A stretch of DNA of 64,000 nt from the NCBI RefSeq assembly GCF_003460605.1, contig NZ_QTVN01000001.1, positions 62,001 through 126,000 of the forward strand, in the 5' to 3' direction. Shown one piece after another: positions 42,624 through 50,843 of this stretch (positions are counted from its first letter, which is position 1; every line of letters starts with the position of its first letter). The translations under genes and the position numbers were made by a program. The notes below the pieces were generated by a model. The model saw nothing but the letters and a program-made list of their open reading frames with translations. It made no database searches and had not been told where the DNA came from. Origin of the DNA: Ruminococcus sp. AF31-8BH. Its GTDB lineage: Bacteria; Bacillota; Clostridia; Lachnospirales; Lachnospiraceae.

Positions 42624-43361
42624 ATGAACAAAAATATAAAATATTCTCAAAACTTTTTAACGAGTGAAAAAGTACTCAACCAAATAATAAAACAATTGAA
42701 TTTAAAAGAAACCGATACCGTTTACGAAATTGGAACAGGTAAAGGGCATTTAACGACGAAACTGGCTAAAATAAGTAAACAGGTAACGTCTATTGAATTA
42801 GACAGTCATCTATTCAACTTATCGTCAGAAAAATTAAAACTGAATACTCGTGTCACTTTAATTCACCAAGATATTCTACAGTTTCAATTCCCTAACAAAC
42901 AGAGGTATAAAATTGTTGGGAATATTCCTTACCATTTAAGCACACAAATTATTAAAAAAGTGGTTTTTGAAAGCCGTGCGTCTGACATCTATCTGATTGT
43001 TGAAGAAGGATTCTACAAGCGTACCTTGGATATTCACCGAACACTAGGGTTGCTCTTGCACACTCAAGTCTCGATTCAGCAATTGCTTAAGCTGCCAGCG
43101 GAATGCTTTCATCCTAAACCAAAAGTAAACAGTGTCTTAATAAAACTTACCCGCCATACCACAGATGTTCCAGATAAATATTGGAAGCTATATACGTACT
43201 TTGTTTCAAAATGGGTCAATCGAGAATATCGTCAACTGTTTACTGAAAATCAGTTTCATCAAGCAATGAAACACGCCAAAGTAAACAATTTAAGTACCAT
43301 TACTTATGAGCAAGTATTGTCTATTTTTAATAGTTATCTATTATTTAACGGGAGGAAATAA
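42624..43361 (+). CDS. erm(B): 23S rRNA adenine N6-methyltransferase Erm(B)
   Basis: 245-residue enzyme that dimethylates A2058 of 23S rRNA, giving resistance to macrolides, lincosamides and streptogramin B. The N-terminus is [17 protein letters not shown], with SAM-binding motif [11 protein letters not shown] and catalytic [10 protein letters not shown]. Length and sequence are those of standard Erm(B). AGGAGTG upstream. It lies in the cargo slot of the Tn916-like element, downstream of its leader. Confidence 0.97.
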   Translation: MNKNIKYSQNFLTSEKVLNQIIKQLNLKETDTVYEIGTGKGHLTTKLAKISKQVTSIELDSHLFNLSSEKLKLNTRVTLIHQDILQFQFPNKQRYKIVGNIPYHLSTQIIKKVVFESRASDIYLIVEEGFYKRTLDIHRTLGLLLHTQVSIQQLLKLPAECFHPKPKVNSVLIKLTRHTTDVPDKYWKLYTYFVSKWVNREYRQLFTENQFHQAMKHAKVNNLSTITYEQVLSIFNSYLLFNGRK

Positions 43362-43365
43362 TTCT

Positions 43366-43497
43366 ATGAGTCGCTTTTTTAAATTTGGAAAGTTACACGT
43401 TACTAAAGGGAATGGAGATAAATTATTAGATATACTACTGACAGCTTCCAAGAAGCTAAAGAGGTCCCTAGCGCCTACGGGGAATTTGTATCGATAA
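43366..43497 (+). CDS. Short ORF downstream of erm(B), truncated
   Basis: 43 residues starting MSRFFKFGKLHVTKGNGDKL after GGGAGG, 4 bases past the erm(B) stop. A similar short frame follows erm(B) in many streptococcal and enterococcal plasmids. Here it runs into a long inverted repeat, where its native end is probably lost. No function known. Confidence 0.55.
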   Translation: MSRFFKFGKLHVTKGNGDKLLDILLTASKKLKRSLAPTGNLYR

Positions 43498-43533
43498 GGG
43501 GTACAAATTCCCACTAAGCGCTCGGGACCCCTT
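43459..43533. repeat. 32-bp imperfect inverted repeat downstream of erm(B)
   Basis: 43459-43490 and 43502-43533 are inverted copies with about five mismatches (outer GGTCCC/GGGACC, inner GGAATTTGTA/TACAAATTCC) around an 11-base centre. It joins the short ORF to the topoisomerase remnant. It is a likely recombination point or strong hairpin typical of plasmid-borne erm(B) regions. Confidence 0.75.
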
Positions 43534-43785
43534 GTAGGAAAATGTCCTAAGTGTGGCAACAATATTGTATTAAAAAAATCGTTTTATGGTTGTTCAAATT
43601 ATCCTGAATGTAAGTTTACTTTAGCTGAACATTTTAGAAAGAAAAAACTAACCAAAACGAATGTAAAAGAATTACTGGAGGGAAAAGAAACCCTGGTAAA
43701 AGGAATCAAAAACAAAGAGAAAAAGCCCTACAATGCCGTTGTAAAAATTGGGGAAAAGGGATATATTGATTTTATCTCTTTTTCA
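43534..43785 (+). pseudogene. DNA topoisomerase III C-terminal fragment
   Basis: Open frame without a start that encodes a zinc-finger end: GKCPKCGNNIVLKKSFYGCSNYPECKF (in parts, four Cys) followed by LLEGKETLVKGIKNKEKK and VKIGEKGYIDF. This is the tail of a plasmid TopB-type enzyme, a frequent neighbour of erm(B) on pAMbeta1/pIP501-type plasmids. The 3' end is interrupted by the IS200/IS605 element at about 43786. Confidence 0.75.
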
Positions 43786-44580
43786 AATCAAAACCACCGG
43801 CTTAGCCGGTGGTTTGTACTAGCCCTATAAGGGCTTATTACCGACGCTAAGTCTAAAGACTCATCGAATTTGGTTCGCCAACTGTACCGTCATTTACTTA
43901 TTAAGCCCTATGGGGCTTATTTTATTTATTTTGGTTTACTGGCTCACCCGTAAACGGGTCAATATATTCTTTTAGTGTCATCTGATCATACTCTAAATCA
44001 TTTTGTAATTGATTTTGAATATATTCTTGTATCTTCTTTGCATTTTTCCCTACAGTATCTACGTAATATCCTCTGCACCAGAAATGGCGATTTCCATATT
44101 TGTATTTTAAATTTGCATGGCGTTCGAAGATCATAAGTGTACTTTTTCCTTTCAAATACCCTACAAAACTTGAAACACTTAAACTTGGTGGTATCTTTAC
44201 AAGCATATGCACATGGTCTGGGCATATCTCTGCCTCTACTATTTCTACACCTTTTCTTTTGCATAGCATACTTAAAATATTCGCAATATCCTGTTTCATC
44301 TTCCCATACGCTACTTTTCTTCTATATTTTGGTGCAAAAACAATATGATACTTACAATTCCATTTCGTATGTGCTAAACTGTTTATATCCATTTGGATAA
44401 CCTCCTTTGATTTTATGTGGTTGGCGAACCAACATAATTATATCACTGGAGGTTTTTTACTGTAAGCTTAAGCAATGCTGACTCACCGGCCTAGCCGGTG
44501 GTTTATTTGTTCATCAAAGTTCCGTTTCTCTTCTGAGAAACTCCACTATGCTGAACAGGCTTAAAGCCTAACAAATAAAC
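43786..44580 (-). mobile_element. IS200/IS605-family insertion sequence
   Basis: Single tnpA flanked by hairpin ends without terminal inverted repeats. The left-side hairpin is ACCACCGGC/GCCGGTGGT (about 43791-43815). The right-side hairpin is CACCGGC/GCCGGTG (44484-44500), followed by a GTTTATTTGTT/AACAAATAAAC pair (44500-44580). Exact ends are uncertain. It interrupts the topoisomerase remnant, so it arrived after the erm(B) segment. Confidence 0.75.
43922..44392 (-). CDS. tnpA: IS200/IS605 TnpA transposase (HUH Y1)
   Basis: 156-residue single-strand transposase. The metal-binding HUH motif is HVHML, with the catalytic Tyr likely in KNAKKIQEYIQNQ. The N-terminus LAHTKWNCKYHIVFAPKYRR is characteristic. 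AGGAGG precedes the start. No TnpB gene accompanies it. Confidence 0.95.
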   Translation of the reverse strand: MDINSLAHTKWNCKYHIVFAPKYRRKVAYGKMKQDIANILSMLCKRKGVEIVEAEICPDHVHMLVKIPPSLSVSSFVGYLKGKSTLMIFERHANLKYKYGNRHFWCRGYYVDTVGKNAKKIQEYIQNQLQNDLEYDQMTLKEYIDPFTGEPVNQNK

Positions 44581-44582
44581 AT

Positions 44583-44606
44583 AAAAGCCCTTTAAAGAGG
44601 GCTTTT
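44583..44606. terminator. Hairpin terminator after the IS element
   Basis: AAAAGCCCT/AGGGCTTTT stem with a TTAA-centred loop. It resembles the hairpin at this position in Tn916 between the resistance cargo and orf7. Confidence 0.65.
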
Positions 44607-44615
44607 ATATATTAA

Positions 44616-44676
44616 TCACAAATCACTTATCACAAATCACAAGTGATTAATCACAAATCACTTGTGATTTGTGATT
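44616..44676. repeat. Cluster of TCACAAATCAC repeats upstream of the sigma-like gene
   Basis: Several direct and inverted copies of TCACAAATCAC lie in 60 bases. They end in a near-perfect palindrome: AATCACAAATCAC at 44649-44661 and its inverse at 44664-44676. Related repeats occur upstream of Tn916 orf7. It is probably a regulator site for the orf7-orf8-xis-int region. Confidence 0.65.
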
Positions 44677-44872
44677 CTTAATGATACAATATTACTATGT
44701 TTTAGCTTTAAAGGCTCGTACAGACTATATGTTTTGTGCGGGCTTTTTTCATACCCGAAAAAATTTAAAAAATTTTTCAAAAGAGGTCATTAAATCACAC
44801 CTAGCTGTCCTTATATGGTGCGGAAAGAGGGATAAACACTTTTCAAATCATAAAGGAAAGGAGGTGAGATTG

Positions 44873-45292
44873 ATGAAACCGTCTGACTTCCAGAAAACAG
44901 TTCAATGTCGTTTTGAAAGTTGTTTAAAGAAAGTTGTCCGTAGTGTCGTGAAAGATTATTACAAGGAATTAAACCGTCGTAAGAATAAAGAAATATCTTT
45001 CAGCGAATTGCCAGATGTCCTTGTTGATAAAATGGCTGTTTGGGACGACTACGAAACAGATTATACAATCTTTTCAGTATGTGGCATTGATATTCGTGTC
45101 CTTGATGATGAATTGGCAGAAGCCTTGAAGAAACTTCCAGAAAGAAAACGCAATACTCTGTTGATGTATTACTTCTTGGAAATGACAGAAAGTGAAATTG
45201 CCAACTTGCAGAAAATCACGCAAAGCGGTGTATTTAGAAACCGACATCACGCTTTGGAAACTATGAAAAAAATACTCAAGGAGGAACATTAG
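44873..45292 (+). CDS. Sigma-70-like regulator (Tn916 orf7 type)
   Basis: 139-residue sigma-factor-like protein with a region 4 helix-turn-helix (LPERKRNTLLMYYFLEMTESEIANL). In Tn916, orf7 and orf8 drive transcription into the transfer genes after excision. Start 44873 has AGGAGGTGAG; a longer in-frame extension upstream is not family-like. Orf8 follows 3 bases later. Confidence 0.88.
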   Translation: MKPSDFQKTVQCRFESCLKKVVRSVVKDYYKELNRRKNKEISFSELPDVLVDKMAVWDDYETDYTIFSVCGIDIRVLDDELAEALKKLPERKRNTLLMYYFLEMTESEIANLQKITQSGVFRNRHHALETMKKILKEEH

Positions 45293-45295
45293 AAA

Positions 45296-45550
45296 ATGAA
45301 ACAGTTATTTAAGAAACCGTCTTATTACTTGATTTCATCAGCTATGGACGGAAACGAAAAAGCGATTGAAAAATTACTGGCATTTTATGACCCTTACATA
45401 TCAAAGTGCTGTTTGCGTTCACTTTATGATGAATACGGCAATGTTTATATCGTTGTAGATATGGAATTAAAAGGACGTATCAGAGAAGCACTTATCAAAA
45501 TGATTTTAGGTTTTGATATTGAAGATATGGACTTAGAACCAGAAGAATAA
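45296..45550 (+). CDS. Helix-turn-helix protein (Tn916 orf8 type)
   Basis: 84-residue partner of the orf7-type regulator (SYYLISSAMDGNEKAIEKLLAFYDPYISK), ending in an acidic tail. Short sigma-region-2-like or HTH_16 protein. Coupled to the preceding gene, with GGAGG upstream. Confidence 0.82.
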   Translation: MKQLFKKPSYYLISSAMDGNEKAIEKLLAFYDPYISKCCLRSLYDEYGNVYIVVDMELKGRIREALIKMILGFDIEDMDLEPEE

Positions 45551-45923
45551 GCAGTTTTTAGCGGAGCATGATTTAATATCCCCCTCTTTCCTGCTCTGCC
45601 ACCTGCTTTTATATGAAAGCAACACGCTTTCACCACAGCTCTTTGACAACTGAATAAAGCAGACAGATACGTTTGTGAGATGGCGAGCCACGGGGACTGT
45701 ACGCCACGACCTTTTCAAAAGAAAGCGAGCGACCCACGCAGTGATCCGAGAGCGACTGTTGGAAAAGTTGTTTTGCCACGACCTATCCTCACAGAATAAT
45801 GATACGTCCGCATGGTGCGGTTCTGCCCACAAGAATGGGAATAGTTGAGATACTAATGGAGCTTTCCAAAGCCGTCTGCCTGCTTGTAAAAAACGACACA
45901 CAGTAAAGGGGGGTGCATAGATT
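45551..45923 (+). other. Non-coding region upstream of xis
   Basis: About 370 bases without a convincing gene, higher in G+C than the flanks. It contains several short inverted pairs (for example GTGGCG/CGCCAC-type sequence around 45680-45710) and TTTGACAACTGAATA near 45641. In Tn916 this space holds the xis/int leader. It ends with AAAGGGGGG before xis. Confidence 0.45.
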
Positions 45924-46127
45924 ATGAACAATACTGATGTGCCTATTTGGGAAAAATATACGCTGACGGTTGAAGAAGCGTCCAAATACTTCCGCATTGG
46001 CGAAAAGAAATTGCGTAAATTAGCCGAAGAAAATCTTGACGCTGGCTGGGTTATCGTGAACGGCAACCGTATTCAGATTAAGCGAAAACAATTTGAAAAA
46101 ATCATAGATACATTGGACGAAATCTAA
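45924..46127 (+). CDS. xis: Excisionase (Tn916 Xis type)
   Basis: 67-residue excisionase with the winged-helix segment [24 protein letters not shown], the same length as Tn916 Xis. It directs the integrase towards excision. AAAGGGGGG upstream. It ends 77 bases before the integrase start. Confidence 0.95.
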   Translation: MNNTDVPIWEKYTLTVEEASKYFRIGEKKLRKLAEENLDAGWVIVNGNRIQIKRKQFEKIIDTLDEI

Positions 46128-46204
46128 TGTCATTGAGCCGTAGATATGGTATAATAAATATAGCGTATCACGGCTCGTTCCATGACGGAAAGGAGCTTTA
46201 CACT

Positions 46205-47395
46205 ATGTCTAATGTAAAACGAAAAGACAGTAAAAATCGCAATTTGCGTAATGGAGAGAGCCAGCGAAAAGACGGAAGATACGTTTATAAATATACCGAT
46301 ATATACGGAAAGCCACAATTTATCTATTCTTGGAAACTTGTACCGACAGACAAGACACCTGCTGGAAAGCGTGATGATATATCGTTGAGGGAAAAAGAAA
46401 CACAGATTAAAAAAGACCTTAACGACGGTATCGATACAGCAGGCGGTAAAATGACAGTCTGCCAGCTCTACGACAAGAAGAACAGCCAAAGAAAGAACAT
46501 CAAGAGGGCTACTGAAAAAGGACGACAGTATCTTATGAACGCTCTGAAAAATGACCCATTGGGTATGAGGGCGATTGATACTGTTAAGCAGTCGGACGCT
46601 AAAGAATGGGCTATCAGAATGAGCGAAAAAGGATACGCCTATAAAACGATTGATAACTACAAGCGTTCCTTGAAAGCGTCATTTTACATGGCGATACAAG
46701 ACGACTGTATCAGAAAGAACCCGTTTGAATTTAAGCTAAGTGATGTTCTGGAAGATGATACGGAGCAGAAAGTTATCCTTACACCAGAGCAGGAAGAACG
46801 CCTGCTTGCCTTTATGGAAAAGGATAAGATTTACAGCAAGTATTATGATGAGGTTGTGCTTCTGCTGGAAACGGGACTTCGTATTTCTGAATTTTGCGGA
46901 CTAACGACGCATATTGATATGCAGAACAGAATACTCAATATAGACCACCAGTTATTGAAAGACAGCGAAATCGGCTACTATATTGAAACGCCAAAGACCA
47001 AAAACGGAAAACGAGAACTTCCATTGACAGAACGGGCTTATCAAGCAATCCAAAGAATACTAAAGAACAGAGGAAAGGCACAACCGTTGATTGTAGGTGG
47101 TTATAGCAATTTCCTATTCTTGAACCGTGAGGGCTTACCTAAAGTTGCAGGAAACTATGAGGGCATGGTGCGAGGACTAATTAAGAAGTATAACAAGTAT
47201 CACACGGACAAGTTACCGAACATCACACCACATTCATTCCGACATACTTACTGTACGAATATGGCAAACAGAGGAATGAACCCAAACACCCTGCAATATC
47301 TTATGGGACACGCTAACATAACCATGACACTTGGCTATTATGCACACGGTACATTTCAATCTGCAAAAGCAGAACTGGAAAGACTGGCTTGTTAA
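46205..47395 (+). CDS. int: Tyrosine recombinase integrase (Tn916 Int type)
   Basis: 396-residue integrase. The N-terminal arm-binding domain contains GESQRKDGRYVYKYTDIYG. Catalytic residues are Arg in TGLRISEF, HxxR in PHSFRHTYC, His in LMGHANITMT and Tyr in LGYYAH. Start 46205 follows AAAGGAGC; an in-frame ATG at 46127 would add 26 residues unlike the family. The DR2-like arm sites lie just past its stop. Confidence 0.96.
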   Translation: MSNVKRKDSKNRNLRNGESQRKDGRYVYKYTDIYGKPQFIYSWKLVPTDKTPAGKRDDISLREKETQIKKDLNDGIDTAGGKMTVCQLYDKKNSQRKNIKRATEKGRQYLMNALKNDPLGMRAIDTVKQSDAKEWAIRMSEKGYAYKTIDNYKRSLKASFYMAIQDDCIRKNPFEFKLSDVLEDDTEQKVILTPEQEERLLAFMEKDKIYSKYYDEVVLLLETGLRISEFCGLTTHIDMQNRILNIDHQLLKDSEIGYYIETPKTKNGKRELPLTERAYQAIQRILKNRGKAQPLIVGGYSNFLFLNREGLPKVAGNYEGMVRGLIKKYNKYHTDKLPNITPHSFRHTYCTNMANRGMNPNTLQYLMGHANITMTLGYYAHGTFQSAKAELERLAC

Positions 47396-47407
47396 TATCG
47401 GAGCTTA

Positions 47408-47432
47408 TATTTACTACTCATTTACTACTTTT
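47408..47432 (+). other. Right integrase arm-binding repeats (DR2-like)
   Basis: TATTTACTAC, TC, ATTTACTAC, 13 bases past the integrase stop; counterpart of the pair at 22141-22162. Confidence 0.65.
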
Positions 47433-47544
47433 GGTTGCATTTTCATGCTGGTAAATGCCAGCTTATGCAAGGTATCTTCCAAAAAGAAAATACCGATAAA
47501 GCCCTAAAATACGGGATATATCGGCATTTACCAACTTATGAAAA

Positions 47545-47574
47545 GATAATCAGAAATTTAGTAAGTTTTTTAAT
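47545..47574 (-). repeat. Right terminal inverted repeat of the conjugative element
   Basis: GATAATCAGAAATTTAGTAA then GTTTTTTAAT; its inverse begins ATTAAAAAAC and ends TCTGATTATC, matching the left end. A-run follows at 47575-47580. Confidence 0.65.
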
Positions 47575-47672
47575 AAAAAACACCCATCCGCAATATTTCA
47601 GCGGATCTAAACCTAATAGCAGTTTTTATTTCCCCAATCATCAAAAATGAAAGTGTAGTCCAAACGCATAAT

Positions 47673-47718
47673 AAAAATCAATAGTTTTTGCATTGCAATG
47701 TAAAAACTATTGATTTTT
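47673..47718. terminator. Perfect 17-bp inverted repeat in the right flank
   Basis: AAAAATCAATAGTTTTT (47673-47689) and its exact inverse (47702-47718) around a 12-base loop. A/T-rich and symmetric; it may be a bidirectional terminator of the locus the element entered, or a small MITE-like relic. Confidence 0.5.
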
Positions 47719-47752
47719 AATAAGTTATTGCATTGTTATGTTTTTATGTATT

Positions 47753-47789
47753 AAAAGGCGCCTCCCCATTCCCCGGGGAAGCGCCTTTT
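47753..47789 (-). terminator. Terminator of the first GH3 gene
   Basis: AAAAGGCGC (47753-47761) pairs with GCGCCTTTT (47781-47789), with CCCC/GGGG inside. It lies 14 bases past the stop codon. Confidence 0.85.
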
Positions 47790-47803
47790 GCGTCTAATCC
47801 GTC

Positions 47804-50677
47804 TTATTTCTTTTCTTCAACCACAATCTCAATCTTATTGTTTTTTCTGCATCTTCTGACGATCAAAATCACGCCGCCGATGATGATTACGGCCATTGCG
47901 ATATCGAATGCGATCAGCCAGTACTGCCACAGCGGAAGTACTTTCTTAACTACTACATTTTCGTCGATTCCGTTCATTGCAGAGCTGGTTACAACGGTGT
48001 AGAGGATGTCGTGGGAAGCGTTTCTGAGGGCTGTGACTAAGGTTGCATTGTCAGATACATCACCCATTTTGTAAACCTCAGAGTCAGTGTTCAGCCACAG
48101 GTCAGTTCCTGCCTGAAGACCTGCATCGATGAACATGTAGCCGTCATTTGCAGATGCATAGTCGGTTACGATAATGCCGTGGAAGCCCCACTCATTGCCA
48201 AGAACGTTGGTGATCAGTTCTTTGCTTGCACCGCACCAGATACCGCCGATTCCGTTGAATGCAGCCATCATTCCGTGGCAGTCTGCATCCTTTACAGCCA
48301 TTTCAAATGGAGTCAGATACAGCTCACGAAGGGCCTGCTCAGTGGTAAATGTGGAAATACCATAACGTCTCTGCTCCTGGTCATTCAGTACCAGATGCTT
48401 CAGATAGCAGTACATCCCCTTGCTCTGTGCACCAGCTACCTCATTTGCGCACATGGAACCTGCAAGGTAGGTATCCTCAGAATAGTACTCAAAGTTACGT
48501 CCGCCAAGGGGTGTTCTGTGGGTTCCTGCACCAGGTGCATACCAGCCCTGTACGTTTACAGAAAGTCCGTCCTCACCAATGCATTTACCAAACTCAAGTG
48601 CCAGATCCTTGTTCCATGTAGCTGCCAAAAGCTCCTGGTTCGGATATCCCATGCAGTCTACATCACTCATGATCAGCTCGCCGGAGATACCTGCAGGGCC
48701 GTCCTGGTCACTGGACATTGGCTTGCTGATGCTGTCAATTGCCATAGTCTGCCATCCGCCAAGACGAACCATTTCAACCATCTCGTCTACTGTCAGACAG
48801 TCAAGAACTGCATCCCATTCCTCGTCATCATAATCCTTTCCACGCATGGTGATCAGGTTGATGTTATCGCCGGAATTTGTAGTTGGCATCTCTTCGTTCG
48901 GGTCATCCTGATAAATATTATTCTGACTTAACTGTACAAATTCCTCTGTTGCTTCTGCATTGTATCTGCCTTTTTCGTTTGGCTCACCATAGATGGTCGG
49001 CCATGTTCCGGTCCAGTCATTTCTTGTCAGATATACATAGGAATCATCATAAGTCTGGATGTTTCCATAGTCAAACTGGTTTGTAATTTCATTGCCTGTT
49101 GCAGCATCTTTTGCGTAAGTTGTATTGTCAAATTCCTTCTGCTCGTAGGTTCCAACCAGAGAATCATCTCCGTCTGCATCCATGCCGTCTGCTGTTGTGT
49201 AACCCTTTGCAGCAAGAATATTGTTCAGTGCCTGATGGCAGTCATCGCCGATTGCAAAGTAATAAGTACCGTCATCTACAATGTAAGTTTTTGCATTTGT
49301 GTAATCATATGCACGAAGAGTTTCCTTCGGAATATCAATGCTTACAGTCTCGCTTTCACCAGGTGCAAGCTCTCCTGTTTTCTCAAATCCGCAAAGCTCA
49401 ACTGCTGATTTTTCTACCAGATTTTCTCTGTCATAGTCTGTGTATGGAGACTGGAAATAAACCTCTACAACATCTTTTCCAGCCACATCGCCGCTGTTTG
49501 TAACCGTTACCTGTGCTGTAAAATTATCTCCGTTTTCTGTCAGAGAGAAGTCGCTGTAATCAAACTGTGTGTAGGAAATTCCATATCCAAATGGGTACTG
49601 AACCTGCTTGTTGTAATCGTATTCGCTGTCTGCTGTGGAGGCATTTCCCTGTCCAAGAACCGTGTCCTCATAGCGTGTTTCATAATAGCGATAGCCGATG
49701 TAAATGCTCTCACCGTAAACAGTGTAAGCGTTTTTCGGTCCGTTCTCCTCGTTGTTTGTGTTGGTCCACTCGCCATACTCAAAGATCTGAGTTGCTGGTG
49801 CACTCATGGAATCATAAGCATATGTATCCACAAGACGGCCGGACGGATTTACCTCTCCTGTCAGTGCTTTCGCAATGGAAGTGATACCTTCCTGTCCTGG
49901 ATATCCTACCCACATGCAGGCCTTGATGTTCGGGAAAAATCTGGAATCAGACCAGCCCATTTCAATGGCATTTGCTGTGTTCAGCATAACGATTACATCA
50001 TCGAAATTGTCGTTTGCATATTTTACAAGTGACATTTCTGCATCAGAAAGAGAGAGCTGATCTTCGGTAAGATCCTGTGCCTCTGCTCCATTTCTGGAGA
50101 TGACTACGATTGCTGCATCGCTGTATTCTTTTACAGAATCTGCTACAGAATCCAGGTATGTGGATGGATCCTCTTCTTTTCCAACACGGGCTTCAGACTT
50201 CTCATAAACAGAGTAAAGATCCGGGTTTACCTGGAAGCCTTCTGCCTCAAGTGCATCCTTTAAGCTGGTTGTTTTGGAGGTGTCGATTGCTCCGGAACCC
50301 AGTCCGCTGTATACAAATTTTGCGGAACCAATTCCGAAAAGACTGATCTTTTTGCCGCTTTCAAGAGGAAGCACGTTGTCCTGATTTCTCATAAGAACAA
50401 TTCCCTCTGCTACCAGCTGTTTGCTGAATTCAGTCTCGTGATCTACCAGCTCTTCGTGGCTGCTGTAGTCACTTTTGAAGTACTCATTGTCACTGCTTCC
50501 ATCACCTGTAGTGGTAACCTTTGTTGTTGTGTGTCCAAGTGATCGGGTGATGATGGTGGTATATTTCATTGCGAAATAATTGCCTACCAGAACCACGATC
50601 AGAAGGATTGCAAGAACGGTTCCCCAGATTCCTGCAAATGCTTTGTTGCTCATTCGCTTTTTGGCTTTCTTCTCCAT
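47804..50677 (-). CDS. Domain-permuted GH3 beta-glucosidase-type enzyme with two membrane anchors (GH3 no. 1)
   Basis: 957-residue enzyme. An N-terminal helix (about 16-37) follows a basic start. Next comes the GH3 C-terminal (alpha/beta) domain (EGIVLMRNQDNVLPLESGKK, ISRNGAEAQDL), then YPFGYGISYT and a fibronectin-III-like module. The GH3 N-terminal barrel comes last (SSDQDGPAGISG, YAPGAGTHRTPLGGRNFEYYSEDTYL), with the nucleophile in GIIVTDYAS (about Asp839). A second helix (about 920-940) and a basic tail close it. This C-Fn3-N order is the reverse of usual GH3 and is known from Ruminococcus albus and Butyrivibrio enzymes. The active part faces outside. AGGAG upstream; a class A operator precedes it. 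Confidence 0.92.
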   Translation of the reverse strand: MEKKAKKRMSNKAFAGIWGTVLAILLIVVLVGNYFAMKYTTIITRSLGHTTTKVTTTGDGSSDNEYFKSDYSSHEELVDHETEFSKQLVAEGIVLMRNQDNVLPLESGKKISLFGIGSAKFVYSGLGSGAIDTSKTTSLKDALEAEGFQVNPDLYSVYEKSEARVGKEEDPSTYLDSVADSVKEYSDAAIVVISRNGAEAQDLTEDQLSLSDAEMSLVKYANDNFDDVIVMLNTANAIEMGWSDSRFFPNIKACMWVGYPGQEGITSIAKALTGEVNPSGRLVDTYAYDSMSAPATQIFEYGEWTNTNNEENGPKNAYTVYGESIYIGYRYYETRYEDTVLGQGNASTADSEYDYNKQVQYPFGYGISYTQFDYSDFSLTENGDNFTAQVTVTNSGDVAGKDVVEVYFQSPYTDYDRENLVEKSAVELCGFEKTGELAPGESETVSIDIPKETLRAYDYTNAKTYIVDDGTYYFAIGDDCHQALNNILAAKGYTTADGMDADGDDSLVGTYEQKEFDNTTYAKDAATGNEITNQFDYGNIQTYDDSYVYLTRNDWTGTWPTIYGEPNEKGRYNAEATEEFVQLSQNNIYQDDPNEEMPTTNSGDNINLITMRGKDYDDEEWDAVLDCLTVDEMVEMVRLGGWQTMAIDSISKPMSSDQDGPAGISGELIMSDVDCMGYPNQELLAATWNKDLALEFGKCIGEDGLSVNVQGWYAPGAGTHRTPLGGRNFEYYSEDTYLAGSMCANEVAGAQSKGMYCYLKHLVLNDQEQRRYGISTFTTEQALRELYLTPFEMAVKDADCHGMMAAFNGIGGIWCGASKELITNVLGNEWGFHGIIVTDYASANDGYMFIDAGLQAGTDLWLNTDSEVYKMGDVSDNATLVTALRNASHDILYTVVTSSAMNGIDENVVVKKVLPLWQYWLIAFDIAMAVIIIGGVILIVRRCRKNNKIEIVVEEKK

Positions 50678-50775
50678 AATTGTCTTCTCCTAAAATTATT
50701 TCTATTGGCAAAATACAGAAATCCCAGCGTGCTGGCACCAGCTATTTCCTGCCCTTCCCAATTGCTTATGAGGCA

Positions 50776-50843
50776 ATTATAACAAAAGAAAAAGCCCTCG
50801 CAAGGGCTTTGGAATGAACCGTCATTTTCATGACATGATTGGT
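50776..50843 (-). promoter_or_regulatory. GH3 no. 1 promoter with class A LytTR-type operator
   Basis: Minus strand: ACCAATCAT (50843-50835), 12 bases, ACGGTTCAT (50822-50814), 10 bases, -35 TTGCGA (50803-50798), 16 bases, -10 TATAAT (50781-50776). Repeat starts are 21 bp apart. ACGGTTCAT fits the published LytTR nonamer in 8 of 9 positions. The distal half lies in the last codons of the upstream kinase gene, and the -35 lies in the loop of that gene's terminator. The whole layout recurs at 58406-58473. Confidence 0.65.
50791..50810 (-). terminator. Terminator of LytTR pair 2, overlapping the GH3 promoter
   Basis: On the minus strand AAAGCCC, TTGCGA, GGGCTTT followed by TTCTTTT. It sits 18 bases past the kinase stop. 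The loop is the -35 box of the GH3 promoter. Confidence 0.75.

Larger units (their letters stand above)
22065..47574 (+). mobile_element. Tn916-family integrative conjugative element carrying erm(B)
   Basis: Roughly 25.5 kb element bounded by imperfect terminal inverted repeats and A/T-rich junctions (TTTTTTTCATTAAAAAC at left, TTTTTTAATAAAAAAC at right), as expected for Tn916-type integration. Gene order follows Tn916: orf23/22, orf21, orf20, orf19, ardA, orf17, orf16, orf15, orf14, orf13, cargo, orf7, orf8, xis, int. tet(M) is absent; the slot holds a regulator operon, a truncated BceAB-like transporter, erm(B), a topoisomerase remnant and an IS200/IS605 copy. An LPXTG surface protein gene precedes orf23. 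All conjugation genes look intact, so it may be self-transmissible. Exact junction bases are uncertain by a few positions. Confidence 0.9.

Noticed and set aside
43306..43497. Longer version of the short ORF starting inside erm(B)
   Set aside because: The part before 43366 overlaps the erm(B) coding end; the ATG at 43366 has its own GGGAGG site.
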